Assembly (NCBI RefSeq): GCF_002282855.1
Contig: NZ_NRIR01000012.1
Location: forward strand, 1 to 64,000
Direction of reading: 5' to 3'
DNA from: Paraferrimonas sedimenticola
Lineage (GTDB): Bacteria; Pseudomonadota; Gammaproteobacteria; Enterobacterales; Shewanellaceae
DNA: 64,000 nucleotides
Shown here: piece by piece, positions 23,557-31,557 of the stretch
How the letters are laid out: every line of letters starts with the position of its first letter
Numbering within the stretch: the stretch's first letter is position 1
Translations under genes and position numbers: made by a program
The notes under the pieces: model-generated
Seen by the model: the letters and a program-made list of their open reading frames with translations, nothing else
The model's database searches: none
What the model was told of the DNA's origin: nothing

Positions 23557-25353
23557 GTGTCCAGCGCGCACATTCTGATTCAGTTACGTCATGCCATCGC
23601 CAACCGCGGAGAACAAACTGCGTTGCGTTGTCGATTAGAGGGCCAGTGGCAGGATATGACTTGGCAGGCTTTCGACCAGCAAATTCAGGCAATCAGCCGA
23701 GGTTTGCTAGCCTTAAAAGTCGCTCACCAAGATAAGGTGGGGATCATGGCGGGCAACTCTGGCCGCTGGATCAGTGCCGATATTGGCATAATGAGCATTG
23801 GCGCAGTGACAGTACCCATTTATCCAGGCAGCAGTGACGATCAGGTCGCGCATATCGTTAAAGACGCCGAAATCGATTGTTTGATTGTGGCTGGCGAACA
23901 AGAGTTTGCTCAGGGCCACGCGCTACTTGAAAGCGGTCAAATCCGCCATCTGATACGTCTGGACCAGGATACGGTAACTTCGAATGACCAAAGCGAATTG
24001 GGCTTCGCACAGCTGCTTAAACTGGGTTCTAGCGATGCCGCACAAGCACTGGCCAAGGCCCGCTTAAACGCGCTTAAAGGCGATGACCTGTTCACTTTGA
24101 TTTATACCTCAGGTACCACGGGCGAGCCTAAGGGTGTGATGCTGGATTACGACAACATGCACGCCTCGTTCACCATTCACGACGATTTTATTTCGGTGGA
24201 CGAAAACGACGAGTCATTGGCGTTTTTACCATTAAGCCATGTATTTGAGCGCGCTTGGTCCCTGTACTGCTTGCGCCGTGGCGCCACAGTGGCCTTTTTG
24301 AATGACCCGCGCTTGGTGGTACAAGCGCTCAGTGAAATCAAACCGACCTTGCTGGCCTCAGTCCCGCGCTTGTTTGAGAAAATTCACGCCGGTGTGTTCC
24401 ACAAGTTGGAATCTGCCAGCGCCACTAAACGTCGCCTGTTTGGTTGGGCCACTAGAGTGGCCGATAAGGCCCTTGAGTATCAACTACAAAGCAAGTCGCT
24501 TCCGGCCGGATTGGCATTGCAGCACAAGCTGGCGGACAAGCTGGTACTGAGTAAACTGCGTGGCCTGCTGGGTGGGCGAATTCGCTTTATGCCGTGCGGT
24601 GGTGCCAAGCTCGACGCCACTGTAGTGCGCTTTTTCCACAGCCTTGGGCTGAATGTTATTTGCGGTTATGGCATGACCGAAACCAGCGCAACCGTGGCCG
24701 CCTTTGCACAACCGTTAAAAGACTTTGGCAGTTGTGGTAAGCCACTGCCCGGACTAGAAATACGTCTAGGGGCGGACAATGAAATCCAGGTAAAAGGCGC
24801 GACCGTGATGCGCGGTTACTACAATCGCCCTGAAGCTACCGACGAGTCGTTTGATGGCGAGTGGCTTAAGACCGGAGATGCCGGTGAAATCAACGAGGCT
24901 GGTGAGTTGGTGATTGTAGAGCGCATCAAAGAATTAATGAAAACCTCTAACGGCAAATATGTGGCCCCACAACGGGTGGAGGGTGCTATCTCTCAAGATC
25001 ACTTCATTGAGCAAGTGGCTATTATTGCCGACGGTCATCACTTTGTCAGCGCTTTGGTGGTACCAAGTTTTGAGGCGCTAGAAGAGTATGCCAAAGCGCA
25101 ACAGATTCGCTTTGAGTCATTGGCACAGCTGCTAGATCACGACCGCATTAAAGCTCTACTGGCGGAGCGTATCGCTGAGTGTCAGCAGCACCTAGCGCCC
25201 TATGAGCGGGTGAAGCAATATCGACTGTTGGCCAGAGAGTTTTCCGCCGAGTTGGGCGAACTCACTCCTACCATGAAGCTCAAGCGTCGTGTGATTAACC
25301 AAAACTATCGCGAGCAGATTGCGGCCATGTATCGCAGCAAAGCGCCGGCGTAA
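23557..25353 (+). CDS. AMP-dependent long-chain acyl-CoA synthetase
   Basis: A 598-residue adenylate-forming enzyme. Motifs in order: LIYTSGTTGEPKGVM (P-loop, ~residue 185), FLPLSHVFERAW, VPRLFEKIHAGV, NVICGYGMTETSATV, LKTGDAGEINEAGELVIVERIKELMKTSNGKYVAPQ and a C-terminal TPTMKLKRRVI with the catalytic Lys. The FERAW and RLFEKIHA motifs are those of long-chain acyl-CoA synthetases (FadD15/ACSL type). It activates fatty acids to acyl-CoA. The GTG at 23557 has TTAGGAGA eight bases upstream and is preferred over a start at 23503. It might activate acyl chains released by the nearby amidase; that is inference. Confidence 0.92.
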   Translation: MSSAHILIQLRHAIANRGEQTALRCRLEGQWQDMTWQAFDQQIQAISRGLLALKVAHQDKVGIMAGNSGRWISADIGIMSIGAVTVPIYPGSSDDQVAHIVKDAEIDCLIVAGEQEFAQGHALLESGQIRHLIRLDQDTVTSNDQSELGFAQLLKLGSSDAAQALAKARLNALKGDDLFTLIYTSGTTGEPKGVMLDYDNMHASFTIHDDFISVDENDESLAFLPLSHVFERAWSLYCLRRGATVAFLNDPRLVVQALSEIKPTLLASVPRLFEKIHAGVFHKLESASATKRRLFGWATRVADKALEYQLQSKSLPAGLALQHKLADKLVLSKLRGLLGGRIRFMPCGGAKLDATVVRFFHSLGLNVICGYGMTETSATVAAFAQPLKDFGSCGKPLPGLEIRLGADNEIQVKGATVMRGYYNRPEATDESFDGEWLKTGDAGEINEAGELVIVERIKELMKTSNGKYVAPQRVEGAISQDHFIEQVAIIADGHHFVSALVVPSFEALEEYAKAQQIRFESLAQLLDHDRIKALLAERIAECQQHLAPYERVKQYRLLAREFSAELGELTPTMKLKRRVINQNYREQIAAMYRSKAPA

Positions 25354-25394
25354 GCTGGCGTTGGCGGGTGCGCTTAGGGCTTGCACAAAATAGT

Positions 25395-25415
25395 GGGTGC
25401 CTAGATTAGGCACCC
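25395..25415. terminator. Bidirectional terminator hairpin
   Basis: GGGTGCCT and AGGCACCC form a perfect 8-bp stem with a 5-base loop between the convergent acyl-CoA ligase and MFS transporter genes. T runs are weak. Confidence 0.65.
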
Positions 25416-25447
25416 GACGCTAAATGGAAGAACTAACAGTTGCGGGA

Positions 25448-26713
25448 TTAGTAGCGCAGACGTCGGTACAAAGTCAGCAGTAACAAACCGTTGGCAATTG
25501 CTACCACAGACACTATCCAAGTGCCGCTGCCGTCGCCAATAATCGGTGCGACGAGTACTGGGCCGAGCCCGCCGCCAATCATGGTGGACAGACCGTTATA
25601 TAGCCCCACGCCAGAAGCAATCGAATCCCCAGGCAGAATTTTCTGAACTAGTGCAAACTCGGCAGTAGGGAAGGCCGAAATACAGAAAGTCGCAGCGCTA
25701 AAGCCCACCACAGTGAGCCACAAGCTTTGAGCTTCAAGCGCAATAAATATAGCTACACTGGCGCCGATAAAACCAGTGGCGGCCACTATCGCGCGGCGAT
25801 TTAGGCGATCGCCGATTTGCGACCAGAACACCAAGCCAATCAGGCTAAAGACGAAAGGCAAGGGTACCAGCCAGGTGAGCTCTTCGTAGGGAATGCCTTT
25901 TTTCTCGGTAAAGAAAGTCGGTAGCCAACTGGCAATACCCAGTGCCACTACGTTATTCATCATGCCGGCGAACAATATCGCCAAATAGCTTTTGTTGCGC
26001 AGCAGTTGATGCCAGCGAAGCGAGGGAGTGTCTGACGTCGTTTCAGTTGCACCGGCTTCGATATGCGCCAATTCATCAGGGTGAAGATTGGCCACTTGCT
26101 GAGGTTTGTCTTTGACCCAAATCCATATCAGCGGCCAGGTAATCAACAAGCCCGCGGCCGCAAGAATGTAAAAGCCTGCGCGCCAACCAAAAGTCTCCAT
26201 CATGGGAACCATGATAAAGGGCGCTGCCAGCATGGCTAAAAACAGCCCGCTGATCCACAAACTGTTGGCGCGCGAGCGTTCGTTCAGCGGGAACCAGTTC
26301 TTGGTCAACTGAGCCATCATTGGGAAGTGCGGGCCTTCCGCCAGACCCAGCAAAACGCGAGAGGCTGCAAACACCATTAGCCACTGACTGGCCCAAGCGC
26401 CCATGGCGGTGAACAGACTCCACAGTGCGACAATACACAACAGGCTTTTTCGAGGACCAAAGCGAGATGCCAGCGGGCTTAGAAAGATGTTGGCAATGCC
26501 ATAGCCGACGTAAAACAGGCTCATTAGCCAGCCGCCATAGTCTTGGATCTCGTCGCTACTCCAGCCAAACTCTTGCGCCATCAATGGAATCGCAAAGCTG
26601 ATGTTGAGTCGGTCCAAGTAGCCGATGAACAGGCTGATGCCTAGCACTAAGGCTAGGCGCCAGCGATATCCTGTGGCTAGGGGGTGAGCTGTCATGGCTC
26701 CGGCCTGTTGCAT
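25448..26713 (-). CDS. MFS transporter, anion:cation symporter type
   Basis: A 421-residue inner-membrane carrier with 12 predicted helices. Typical MFS features are present: YLDRLNISFAIP in helix 1, the loop-2/3 motif SRFGPRKSLL, GLAEGPHFPMMAQLTKNWFPLNERSRANS in the helix 4-5 region, and SQIGDRLNRR between helices 8 and 9. The RLN and EGPHFP motifs resemble the ACS subfamily that imports organic anions such as sugar acids and aromatic acids. TAAGGA precedes the ATG. It lies 22 bases after the decarboxylase gene on the same strand, so the two are probably one operon and the carrier may bring in its substrate. Confidence 0.88.
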   Translation of the reverse strand: MQQAGAMTAHPLATGYRWRLALVLGISLFIGYLDRLNISFAIPLMAQEFGWSSDEIQDYGGWLMSLFYVGYGIANIFLSPLASRFGPRKSLLCIVALWSLFTAMGAWASQWLMVFAASRVLLGLAEGPHFPMMAQLTKNWFPLNERSRANSLWISGLFLAMLAAPFIMVPMMETFGWRAGFYILAAAGLLITWPLIWIWVKDKPQQVANLHPDELAHIEAGATETTSDTPSLRWHQLLRNKSYLAILFAGMMNNVVALGIASWLPTFFTEKKGIPYEELTWLVPLPFVFSLIGLVFWSQIGDRLNRRAIVAATGFIGASVAIFIALEAQSLWLTVVGFSAATFCISAFPTAEFALVQKILPGDSIASGVGLYNGLSTMIGGGLGPVLVAPIIGDGSGTWIVSVVAIANGLLLLTLYRRLRY

Positions 26714-26735
26714 GAGGCGCTATCCTTAGCCAGCG

Positions 26736-28172
26736 TTAGGCAGGCATGTAAATTTGGTTGATGAACTCTCCTAACAGCACTTCGCGACTGTCGGCTGAGA
26801 TACCATTGAGCAAGGCGTTAATGTCTTCCATGCGCTCCGGTGGATTGCTTGGGTCAATGCCTAGCATGGCGCTAATTTTGCCAAGATCCTGAGGGGTCGC
26901 GTTTTCCAGCATGGCTTTGATTTGTGGGTCCAGCGCTTGCTGCTTAGCCTCAGCGTGTTGTGCGCTGCGCAAAGCGGCCACCATCTCGGTCAAGTCGGCA
27001 ATAAAGGCGTCCATTTGCTCCACGTTATGGTAGCCAATCGACAAGTGCAAGTTCTCCTGGCTGTTCTCGAAACTAAACTGAGGCTGTATGTACCAGCCGC
27101 GTGTTTTCATTTCATCCGCCAATGGGAAGATATTGAAATCAGTCGCTTTTAACGCAATCAGATTGGCTTTCGGGTCACCCATTACCGCCAGTCCATCGAT
27201 GCCTTCGACGGCTTTTAGCAGCTTGATGGTGGCAGCTTGCGAGGCGTCGACTAGACGCTCATAGCCCTCGCGACCCATGTAGTTAAGGATTGCCCAGCAA
27301 GCGGCCACCGGTCCGCCACTCTTAGTAGACGTCACGCCTGGGTTAATCACTGCATAACCGGTCCAGTTGGCGTGGCTGAAAATCTGGTAGCGGCGCACAT
27401 CGGCGTCGTTATACAAAATGCATGAGGCGCCCTTAGCGGCGTATCCCCACTTGTGGAAATCCATCGACAGCTGGGTGACACCTGGTACACCCATGTCGAA
27501 GTTGGGGATGTCATAACCTAAGGATTTGGCAAACGGCAGGTACATACCGCCAACGCAGCAATCCACATGGAATAGAATGTTGTGCTTGAGCGCGATTTGG
27601 CCCAAATCTTCGATTGGGTCAATGGCGCCGTGGCCATAACTTGGCGCGCTGCCTACCATCAAAATGGTGTTGTCGGTAATGGCAGCGTCCATTTTTTCAG
27701 GGATGGCGCGAAAGTTGTCATCCACCTCAACGGTTACTGGAATCAAATCAAAGTACTGGCATGCTTTGAAGAAGGCCGCGTGAGCGGTGACTGGCAATAC
27801 GATTTCTGGCTGAGTGATGTGCGGTTGTAGATCGCGAGCTCGGTCTCGAGCAGTCTTTAGCGACAGCAGAATACTCTCGGTGCCACCAGAGGTGAAGGTG
27901 CCCGAGCCATTTTCGCTGGCGTTAACCAGGTCCATCGCCATACCAATCACTTCTTTTTCCAGCTGCATACAACTTGGGAACGAAGTGGGATCCAGACCGT
28001 TCTCGGTCATGTACATGGTAAAGGCTTGCTCAAGTAGGTCCATGGCTTCTTCGCCAGCGTCGTATACGTAGGCAAATACCTTGCCTTCGGACCAGGGCAC
28101 GTCAAATTGCTTAGTGGCGCTGAGTTGTTGTAGCAATTCCTGCTTCTGACGACCTTGTACTGGAAACTTCAT
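26736..28172 (-). CDS. PLP-dependent group II decarboxylase / sphingosine-phosphate-lyase-like enzyme
   Basis: A 478-residue fold-type I PLP enzyme. Motifs: FTSGGTESILLSLKTARD (phosphate-binding turn, ~95), TAHAAFFKACQYF, HVDCCVGGMYLPFAKSLGY (PLP Asp ~204) and MDFHKWGYAAKG with PLP Lys ~241. The HVDxCxGG and DxHKxGYxxKG patterns are shared by sphingosine-1-phosphate lyases and by tyrosine/glutamate decarboxylases of the archaeal MfnA type. It should cleave or decarboxylate an amino acid or amino alcohol phosphate; the substrate is unclear. It is divergent from an aldehyde dehydrogenase gene, so an aldehyde product passed to that enzyme is plausible. Confidence 0.85.
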   Translation of the reverse strand: MKFPVQGRQKQELLQQLSATKQFDVPWSEGKVFAYVYDAGEEAMDLLEQAFTMYMTENGLDPTSFPSCMQLEKEVIGMAMDLVNASENGSGTFTSGGTESILLSLKTARDRARDLQPHITQPEIVLPVTAHAAFFKACQYFDLIPVTVEVDDNFRAIPEKMDAAITDNTILMVGSAPSYGHGAIDPIEDLGQIALKHNILFHVDCCVGGMYLPFAKSLGYDIPNFDMGVPGVTQLSMDFHKWGYAAKGASCILYNDADVRRYQIFSHANWTGYAVINPGVTSTKSGGPVAACWAILNYMGREGYERLVDASQAATIKLLKAVEGIDGLAVMGDPKANLIALKATDFNIFPLADEMKTRGWYIQPQFSFENSQENLHLSIGYHNVEQMDAFIADLTEMVAALRSAQHAEAKQQALDPQIKAMLENATPQDLGKISAMLGIDPSNPPERMEDINALLNGISADSREVLLGEFINQIYMPA

Positions 28173-28222
28173 CTTTGGTCCTTAAATTTGGTTCAATAAG
28201 TAATGTTTATTTGATAGCAATT

Positions 28223-28240
28223 ATTGTACGATAGTGCAAG
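28223..28240. promoter_or_regulatory. 18-bp palindromic operator, copy D (decarboxylase/dehydrogenase divergon)
   Basis: ATTGTACGATAGTGCAAG matches ATTGnACnnnnGTnCAAT at all but the last base. It lies in the 103-base divergent region, 50 bases from the decarboxylase start and 35 from the dehydrogenase start. Confidence 0.65.
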
Positions 28241-28275
28241 AAACTTTTTATTAACATGTCGTCGGGAGTGATCGA

Positions 28276-29649
28276 ATGTCGCTGTTTTACACCCTTAACC
28301 CATACACGGGTGAGACCGAAAATGAATTTGCCGCAGATGAGGCGCAAGCCCTACAAAATAAGCTCTCTCAGGCACATCAAGCCTGGTTATCTTGGCGAAA
28401 CAGCGAGTTACAGACACGGGTGGATTTGTTACTGCGACTGGCTGACTGTCTAGAAGCCAAGGCGCCCACTTTAGCCGACACCATGACGCGAGAAATGGGA
28501 AAACTGACCTCAGAAGCTTTGGCCGAAGTGCAAAAGTGCGCCAGCGTTTGTCGCTACTACGCCAGGGAAGGGGTTGCGTTGGTACAAAGCCAGGCGCTCT
28601 CTGCCGACCAAGACCGAGCGGAAGTGCGCTATCTCCCCAAAGGTATAGTGTTTGCCATCATGCCTTGGAACTTCCCACTGTGGCAGGTATTCCGCTTTTT
28701 GGCGCCAAGCCTGTTAGCAGGTAACACTGTGCTGTTAAAGCACGCGCCTAACGTGGCGGCCAGCGCAATTGCTATTGAAGAATTAATGCGCGAGGCCAAT
28801 GCGCCTGAGCATCTGATGCAAAACCTGTTTATCGATGTGGATCAAGTCGAGCGTGTGATTGGCGATAGCCGCATTGCCGGTGTGACTATCACAGGGTCTG
28901 AGCGCGCAGGTCGTGCTGTGGGTGCGCTGGCGGGCAAGTACCTCAAGCCTTCGGTACTGGAGCTGGGGGGCTGTGATCCTCTGGTGGTATTGGACGATGC
29001 GGATCTTGAGGGCGCAGTAAACGCGGCAATGATCTCGCGATTTATGAACGCCGGACAAACCTGTATTGCGGCCAAGCGCTTCATTGTGGATGCGCAGGTT
29101 TACGATGAGTTTCGCGACCGCTTGGTGGCACGCATTGAAGCGCTGCACTATGGCGATCCCACTCTAGCCGAGACCAATCTCGCGCCAATGGCTCGCGCAG
29201 ATTTGCGCGATGGACTGCAGCAACAACTGCAAAAAAGCTTGGCCCAAGGCGCTGTCATGACCATTCCCGGTGGCAGCATCGATGGCACTTACGCAGGGTT
29301 TGCTCCCTGTTTACTAGAGCAGGTAACCAGCGATATGGAAGCCGGCAAAGAAGAGATGTTTGGCCCTGTGGCCAGTCTTATCAAAGCAGAAAATGCCCAA
29401 CAGGCAATAGCGATTGCCAATGGACCGCGGTTTGGCCTAGGTGCTAGCCTTTGGAGTCAGGACCGCGAACGCGCTTGGGCGCTTGCCAGCGAGCTGCAGA
29501 CCGGTGCTGTGTTTATCAATGGCTTTGTAAAAAGCGACCCGCGTTGGCCGTTTGGTGGCACTAAGGACAGTGGTTATGGGCGCGAACTATGGGCCGATGG
29601 CGCGCGCTCGTTCTGCAACGCACAGACGGTTTGGCAAGCCAAAGGCTAG
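28276..29649 (+). CDS. NAD(P)-dependent succinate-semialdehyde-type aldehyde dehydrogenase
   Basis: A 457-residue aldehyde dehydrogenase of the short Sad/YneI type. Marks are [13 protein letters not shown] (~129), [13 protein letters not shown] (cofactor turn), VLELGGCDP with the general base Glu (~229) and [13 protein letters not shown] with the catalytic Cys (~263), [10 protein letters not shown] and [13 protein letters not shown]. Members oxidise succinate semialdehyde and related omega-oxo acids. It is divergent from the PLP decarboxylase gene across operator copy D, and together with the omega-aminotransferase of this region would complete an amine-to-acid route; that route is inferred. 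Confidence 0.9.
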   Translation: MSLFYTLNPYTGETENEFAADEAQALQNKLSQAHQAWLSWRNSELQTRVDLLLRLADCLEAKAPTLADTMTREMGKLTSEALAEVQKCASVCRYYAREGVALVQSQALSADQDRAEVRYLPKGIVFAIMPWNFPLWQVFRFLAPSLLAGNTVLLKHAPNVAASAIAIEELMREANAPEHLMQNLFIDVDQVERVIGDSRIAGVTITGSERAGRAVGALAGKYLKPSVLELGGCDPLVVLDDADLEGAVNAAMISRFMNAGQTCIAAKRFIVDAQVYDEFRDRLVARIEALHYGDPTLAETNLAPMARADLRDGLQQQLQKSLAQGAVMTIPGGSIDGTYAGFAPCLLEQVTSDMEAGKEEMFGPVASLIKAENAQQAIAIANGPRFGLGASLWSQDRERAWALASELQTGAVFINGFVKSDPRWPFGGTKDSGYGRELWADGARSFCNAQTVWQAKG

Positions 29650-29663
29650 GCCGAGGTTTGAGT

Positions 29664-29685
29664 CCGAGCGCTAACCGGCGCTCGG
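29664..29685. terminator. Hairpin between convergent dehydrogenase and PACE transporter genes
   Basis: CCGAGCGC (29664-29671) and GCGCTCGG (29678-29685) form a perfect 8-bp stem with a 6-base loop, overlapping the end of the transporter gene. Confidence 0.55.
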
Positions 29686-30102
29686 GCTTGGCTGTGGAAT
29701 CGGAAAGATTTTATCGTAGGCCAGATTGTAGAAATAGGTGTAGAACAAGTAGAACACCACAAAGCTCATATCCATCAGCAGTGCCTGCCAAAAGCCCACG
29801 CCAAGATACCAAGCAATCAGCGGGATACTGATAACAATCAGTCCACCTTCAAAGCTACAGGCATGCAAAACGCGCAGTTTTTGCGACTTGTTGGTATGAC
29901 CCCAGCGCTTGAGCATCATGCGATCAAAACCGTAGTTGAATACAAAGTTCCAACCCGTGGCCAGCAAGGACAACACAATGCTAATTCCACCGGCTTGGGC
30001 CAACTCGACACCGAATAACCAAGTGAGTAGAGGGATCATCATTAGCAAGCCGATGGCTTCAAAACCAATGGTGTGCCTGATTCTGTCGAATGTCGAACGC
30101 AT
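29671..30102 (-). CDS. PACE family multidrug efflux transporter (AceI-like)
   Basis: A 143-residue inner-membrane protein with four helices in two tandem bacterial transmembrane pair domains. The first begins RIRHTIGFEAIGLL, the second KLRVLHACSFEGGLIVISIPLIAWYLG, each with the conserved aromatic-Glu (FE) in the helix; NFVFNYGFDRMM and YFYNLAYDKIFP end the repeats. These are the marks of the proteobacterial antimicrobial compound efflux family, whose founder AceI exports chlorhexidine and, natively, short diamines. It is divergent from a LysR gene, the same arrangement as aceI with its activator aceR. Confidence 0.92.
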   Translation of the reverse strand: MRSTFDRIRHTIGFEAIGLLMMIPLLTWLFGVELAQAGGISIVLSLLATGWNFVFNYGFDRMMLKRWGHTNKSQKLRVLHACSFEGGLIVISIPLIAWYLGVGFWQALLMDMSFVVFYLFYTYFYNLAYDKIFPIPQPSPSAG

Positions 30103-30189
30103 TGTCTGCTCGCTGTTTTTGATAAAGTGCAGCGATTATAGTTAACTGTTCAGATAATAAAAGTTGGGTAGTATCAGTTTAGGTGATAC

Positions 30190-31089
30190 ATGGCGTTTTC
30201 AAATCTCGATTACTTACAGGCTTTTGTCACCGCGGCAGAAGTGGGCTCTTTTAGCGCGGCAGCGCGTAAGCTGGGCAAGGCGCAAAGTGCAGTCAGTACA
30301 GCGGTGTCCAACCTTGAACTCGACCTTGGTGTGGAATTGTTTGACCGCTCGCAACGCTACCCCAAACTTACCGAGCAGGGGCGTCACTTAAAAGACGAGG
30401 CCGCGCTGATTTTAGAGCGTTGCCAAATTTTGCAGCACAAAGCGGATGGTTTGCACCGCGAGGTAGAATCATCGGTCACCATTGCCATCGATGAAAACCT
30501 ACTGGTCAGCCAGTGGAACCTGGTGCTGGATCGCTTCGTAGAGCGCTACCCCCATGTCAACTTGCACATGCTACACCCAATCACCGAAGGTGCTTTAGAG
30601 TTGGTTACTAAGGGTGAAGCTGACTTAGCCATGGTATGTCAGCAAGAGTCCATGCCAGATAAGCTCAAAATCCATTCGCTGCAGCGCCAGCAGGTTAGAG
30701 TAGTTATAGCGCCCAGTCACGAGCTGGCGCAGAACATGCCGGTACCCGATGACCACCCAAGCTTACACCGTCAGATTTTAGTGGCGGAGTCACGCTGGTT
30801 CACCCATGGGCATGGCAATTATGCGGTGGATGTGTGGACTACGGAGAGCGTGTTGACCGCCTTGTACCTAGTCGAGGCGGGGTTTGGCTGGGCGGTACTG
30901 CCCAACCCAATCGTAGAGCAAGGGTTGGCGCAAGGTAGCCTGGTGGAGCTGAAAATGGAAACTCTGGAGAGCGCTTGGTATACCTCAACCGACCTGATTT
31001 GGCACGCTTCGCGTACTTTGGGACCCGCGGCTCAATGGCTGTGGCAGTGTATTGTCGACGAGGTAAAAGCCTCAAAAGCTACCCCTTAA
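30190..31089 (+). CDS. LysR family regulator, probably of the divergent PACE transporter
   Basis: A 299-residue LysR-type regulator. The N-terminal winged helix-turn-helix (residues 5-65) reads LQAFVTAAEVGSFSAAARKLGKAQSAVSTAVSNLE; the rest is the effector-binding domain. The start is 87 bases from the start of the divergent PACE gene, so autorepression and activation of the transporter from one intergenic region is likely by analogy with AceR. The effector is not known. Confidence 0.9.
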   Translation: MAFSNLDYLQAFVTAAEVGSFSAAARKLGKAQSAVSTAVSNLELDLGVELFDRSQRYPKLTEQGRHLKDEAALILERCQILQHKADGLHREVESSVTIAIDENLLVSQWNLVLDRFVERYPHVNLHMLHPITEGALELVTKGEADLAMVCQQESMPDKLKIHSLQRQQVRVVIAPSHELAQNMPVPDDHPSLHRQILVAESRWFTHGHGNYAVDVWTTESVLTALYLVEAGFGWAVLPNPIVEQGLAQGSLVELKMETLESAWYTSTDLIWHASRTLGPAAQWLWQCIVDEVKASKATP

Positions 31090-31511
31090 TCTAACGCCAA
31101 TAAAGTGGTTCGAATGCGCTCTCGCAGCGCATCGGCACTTTGATTGATGGCCTCAATCGCCGCGGGTTGTTGCCCGAGCCTATCCCAGTGTGCTTGCCAG
31201 GCAGATTTCAGCCCTAGGCATTCGCGACTGACCGCCTCGGATACCAAGGGACACAGGTCGTTAATCACCCCGACTTTGACCCAGCCGAGCCTCGGATTGC
31301 CTTCAATAGGGTCGTTGTCGTAGTGAGCGGCGTAGGCCACTCGCTCAAACTCGGATAGCTGAATCAGAATCTCAAAGCTGGCGGTGCGCACCGTGTTGTT
31401 GCGCTCGCTGACTTCGAGTCGCCACGTGTTGTAGCTAAAGCCAACTAAGGCAAACACTAGGCTGATAATCGCGGTGGCGTGATAGCTGGCCAGTCTCGAC
31501 CGGATTTTCAT
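31086..31511 (-). CDS. Hypothetical membrane-anchored protein
   Basis: A 141-residue protein of no family I recognise. One N-terminal membrane helix (residues 10-30, YHATAIISLVFALVGFSY) precedes a mostly helical, soluble domain with two or three Cys (LCPLVSEAVSRECLGL). The start has GGAGG five to six bases upstream, so translation is credible. It lies 46 bases after the RND pump gene on the same strand and could be the last gene of that operon; its end overlaps the LysR gene by four bases. Confidence 0.65.
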   Translation of the reverse strand: MKIRSRLASYHATAIISLVFALVGFSYNTWRLEVSERNNTVRTASFEILIQLSEFERVAYAAHYDNDPIEGNPRLGWVKVGVINDLCPLVSEAVSRECLGLKSAWQAHWDRLGQQPAAIEAINQSADALRERIRTTLLALD

Positions 31512-31557
31512 GCACGCCTCCGCTATTCATTATCAAGTATCAACCTACTGATTATAG

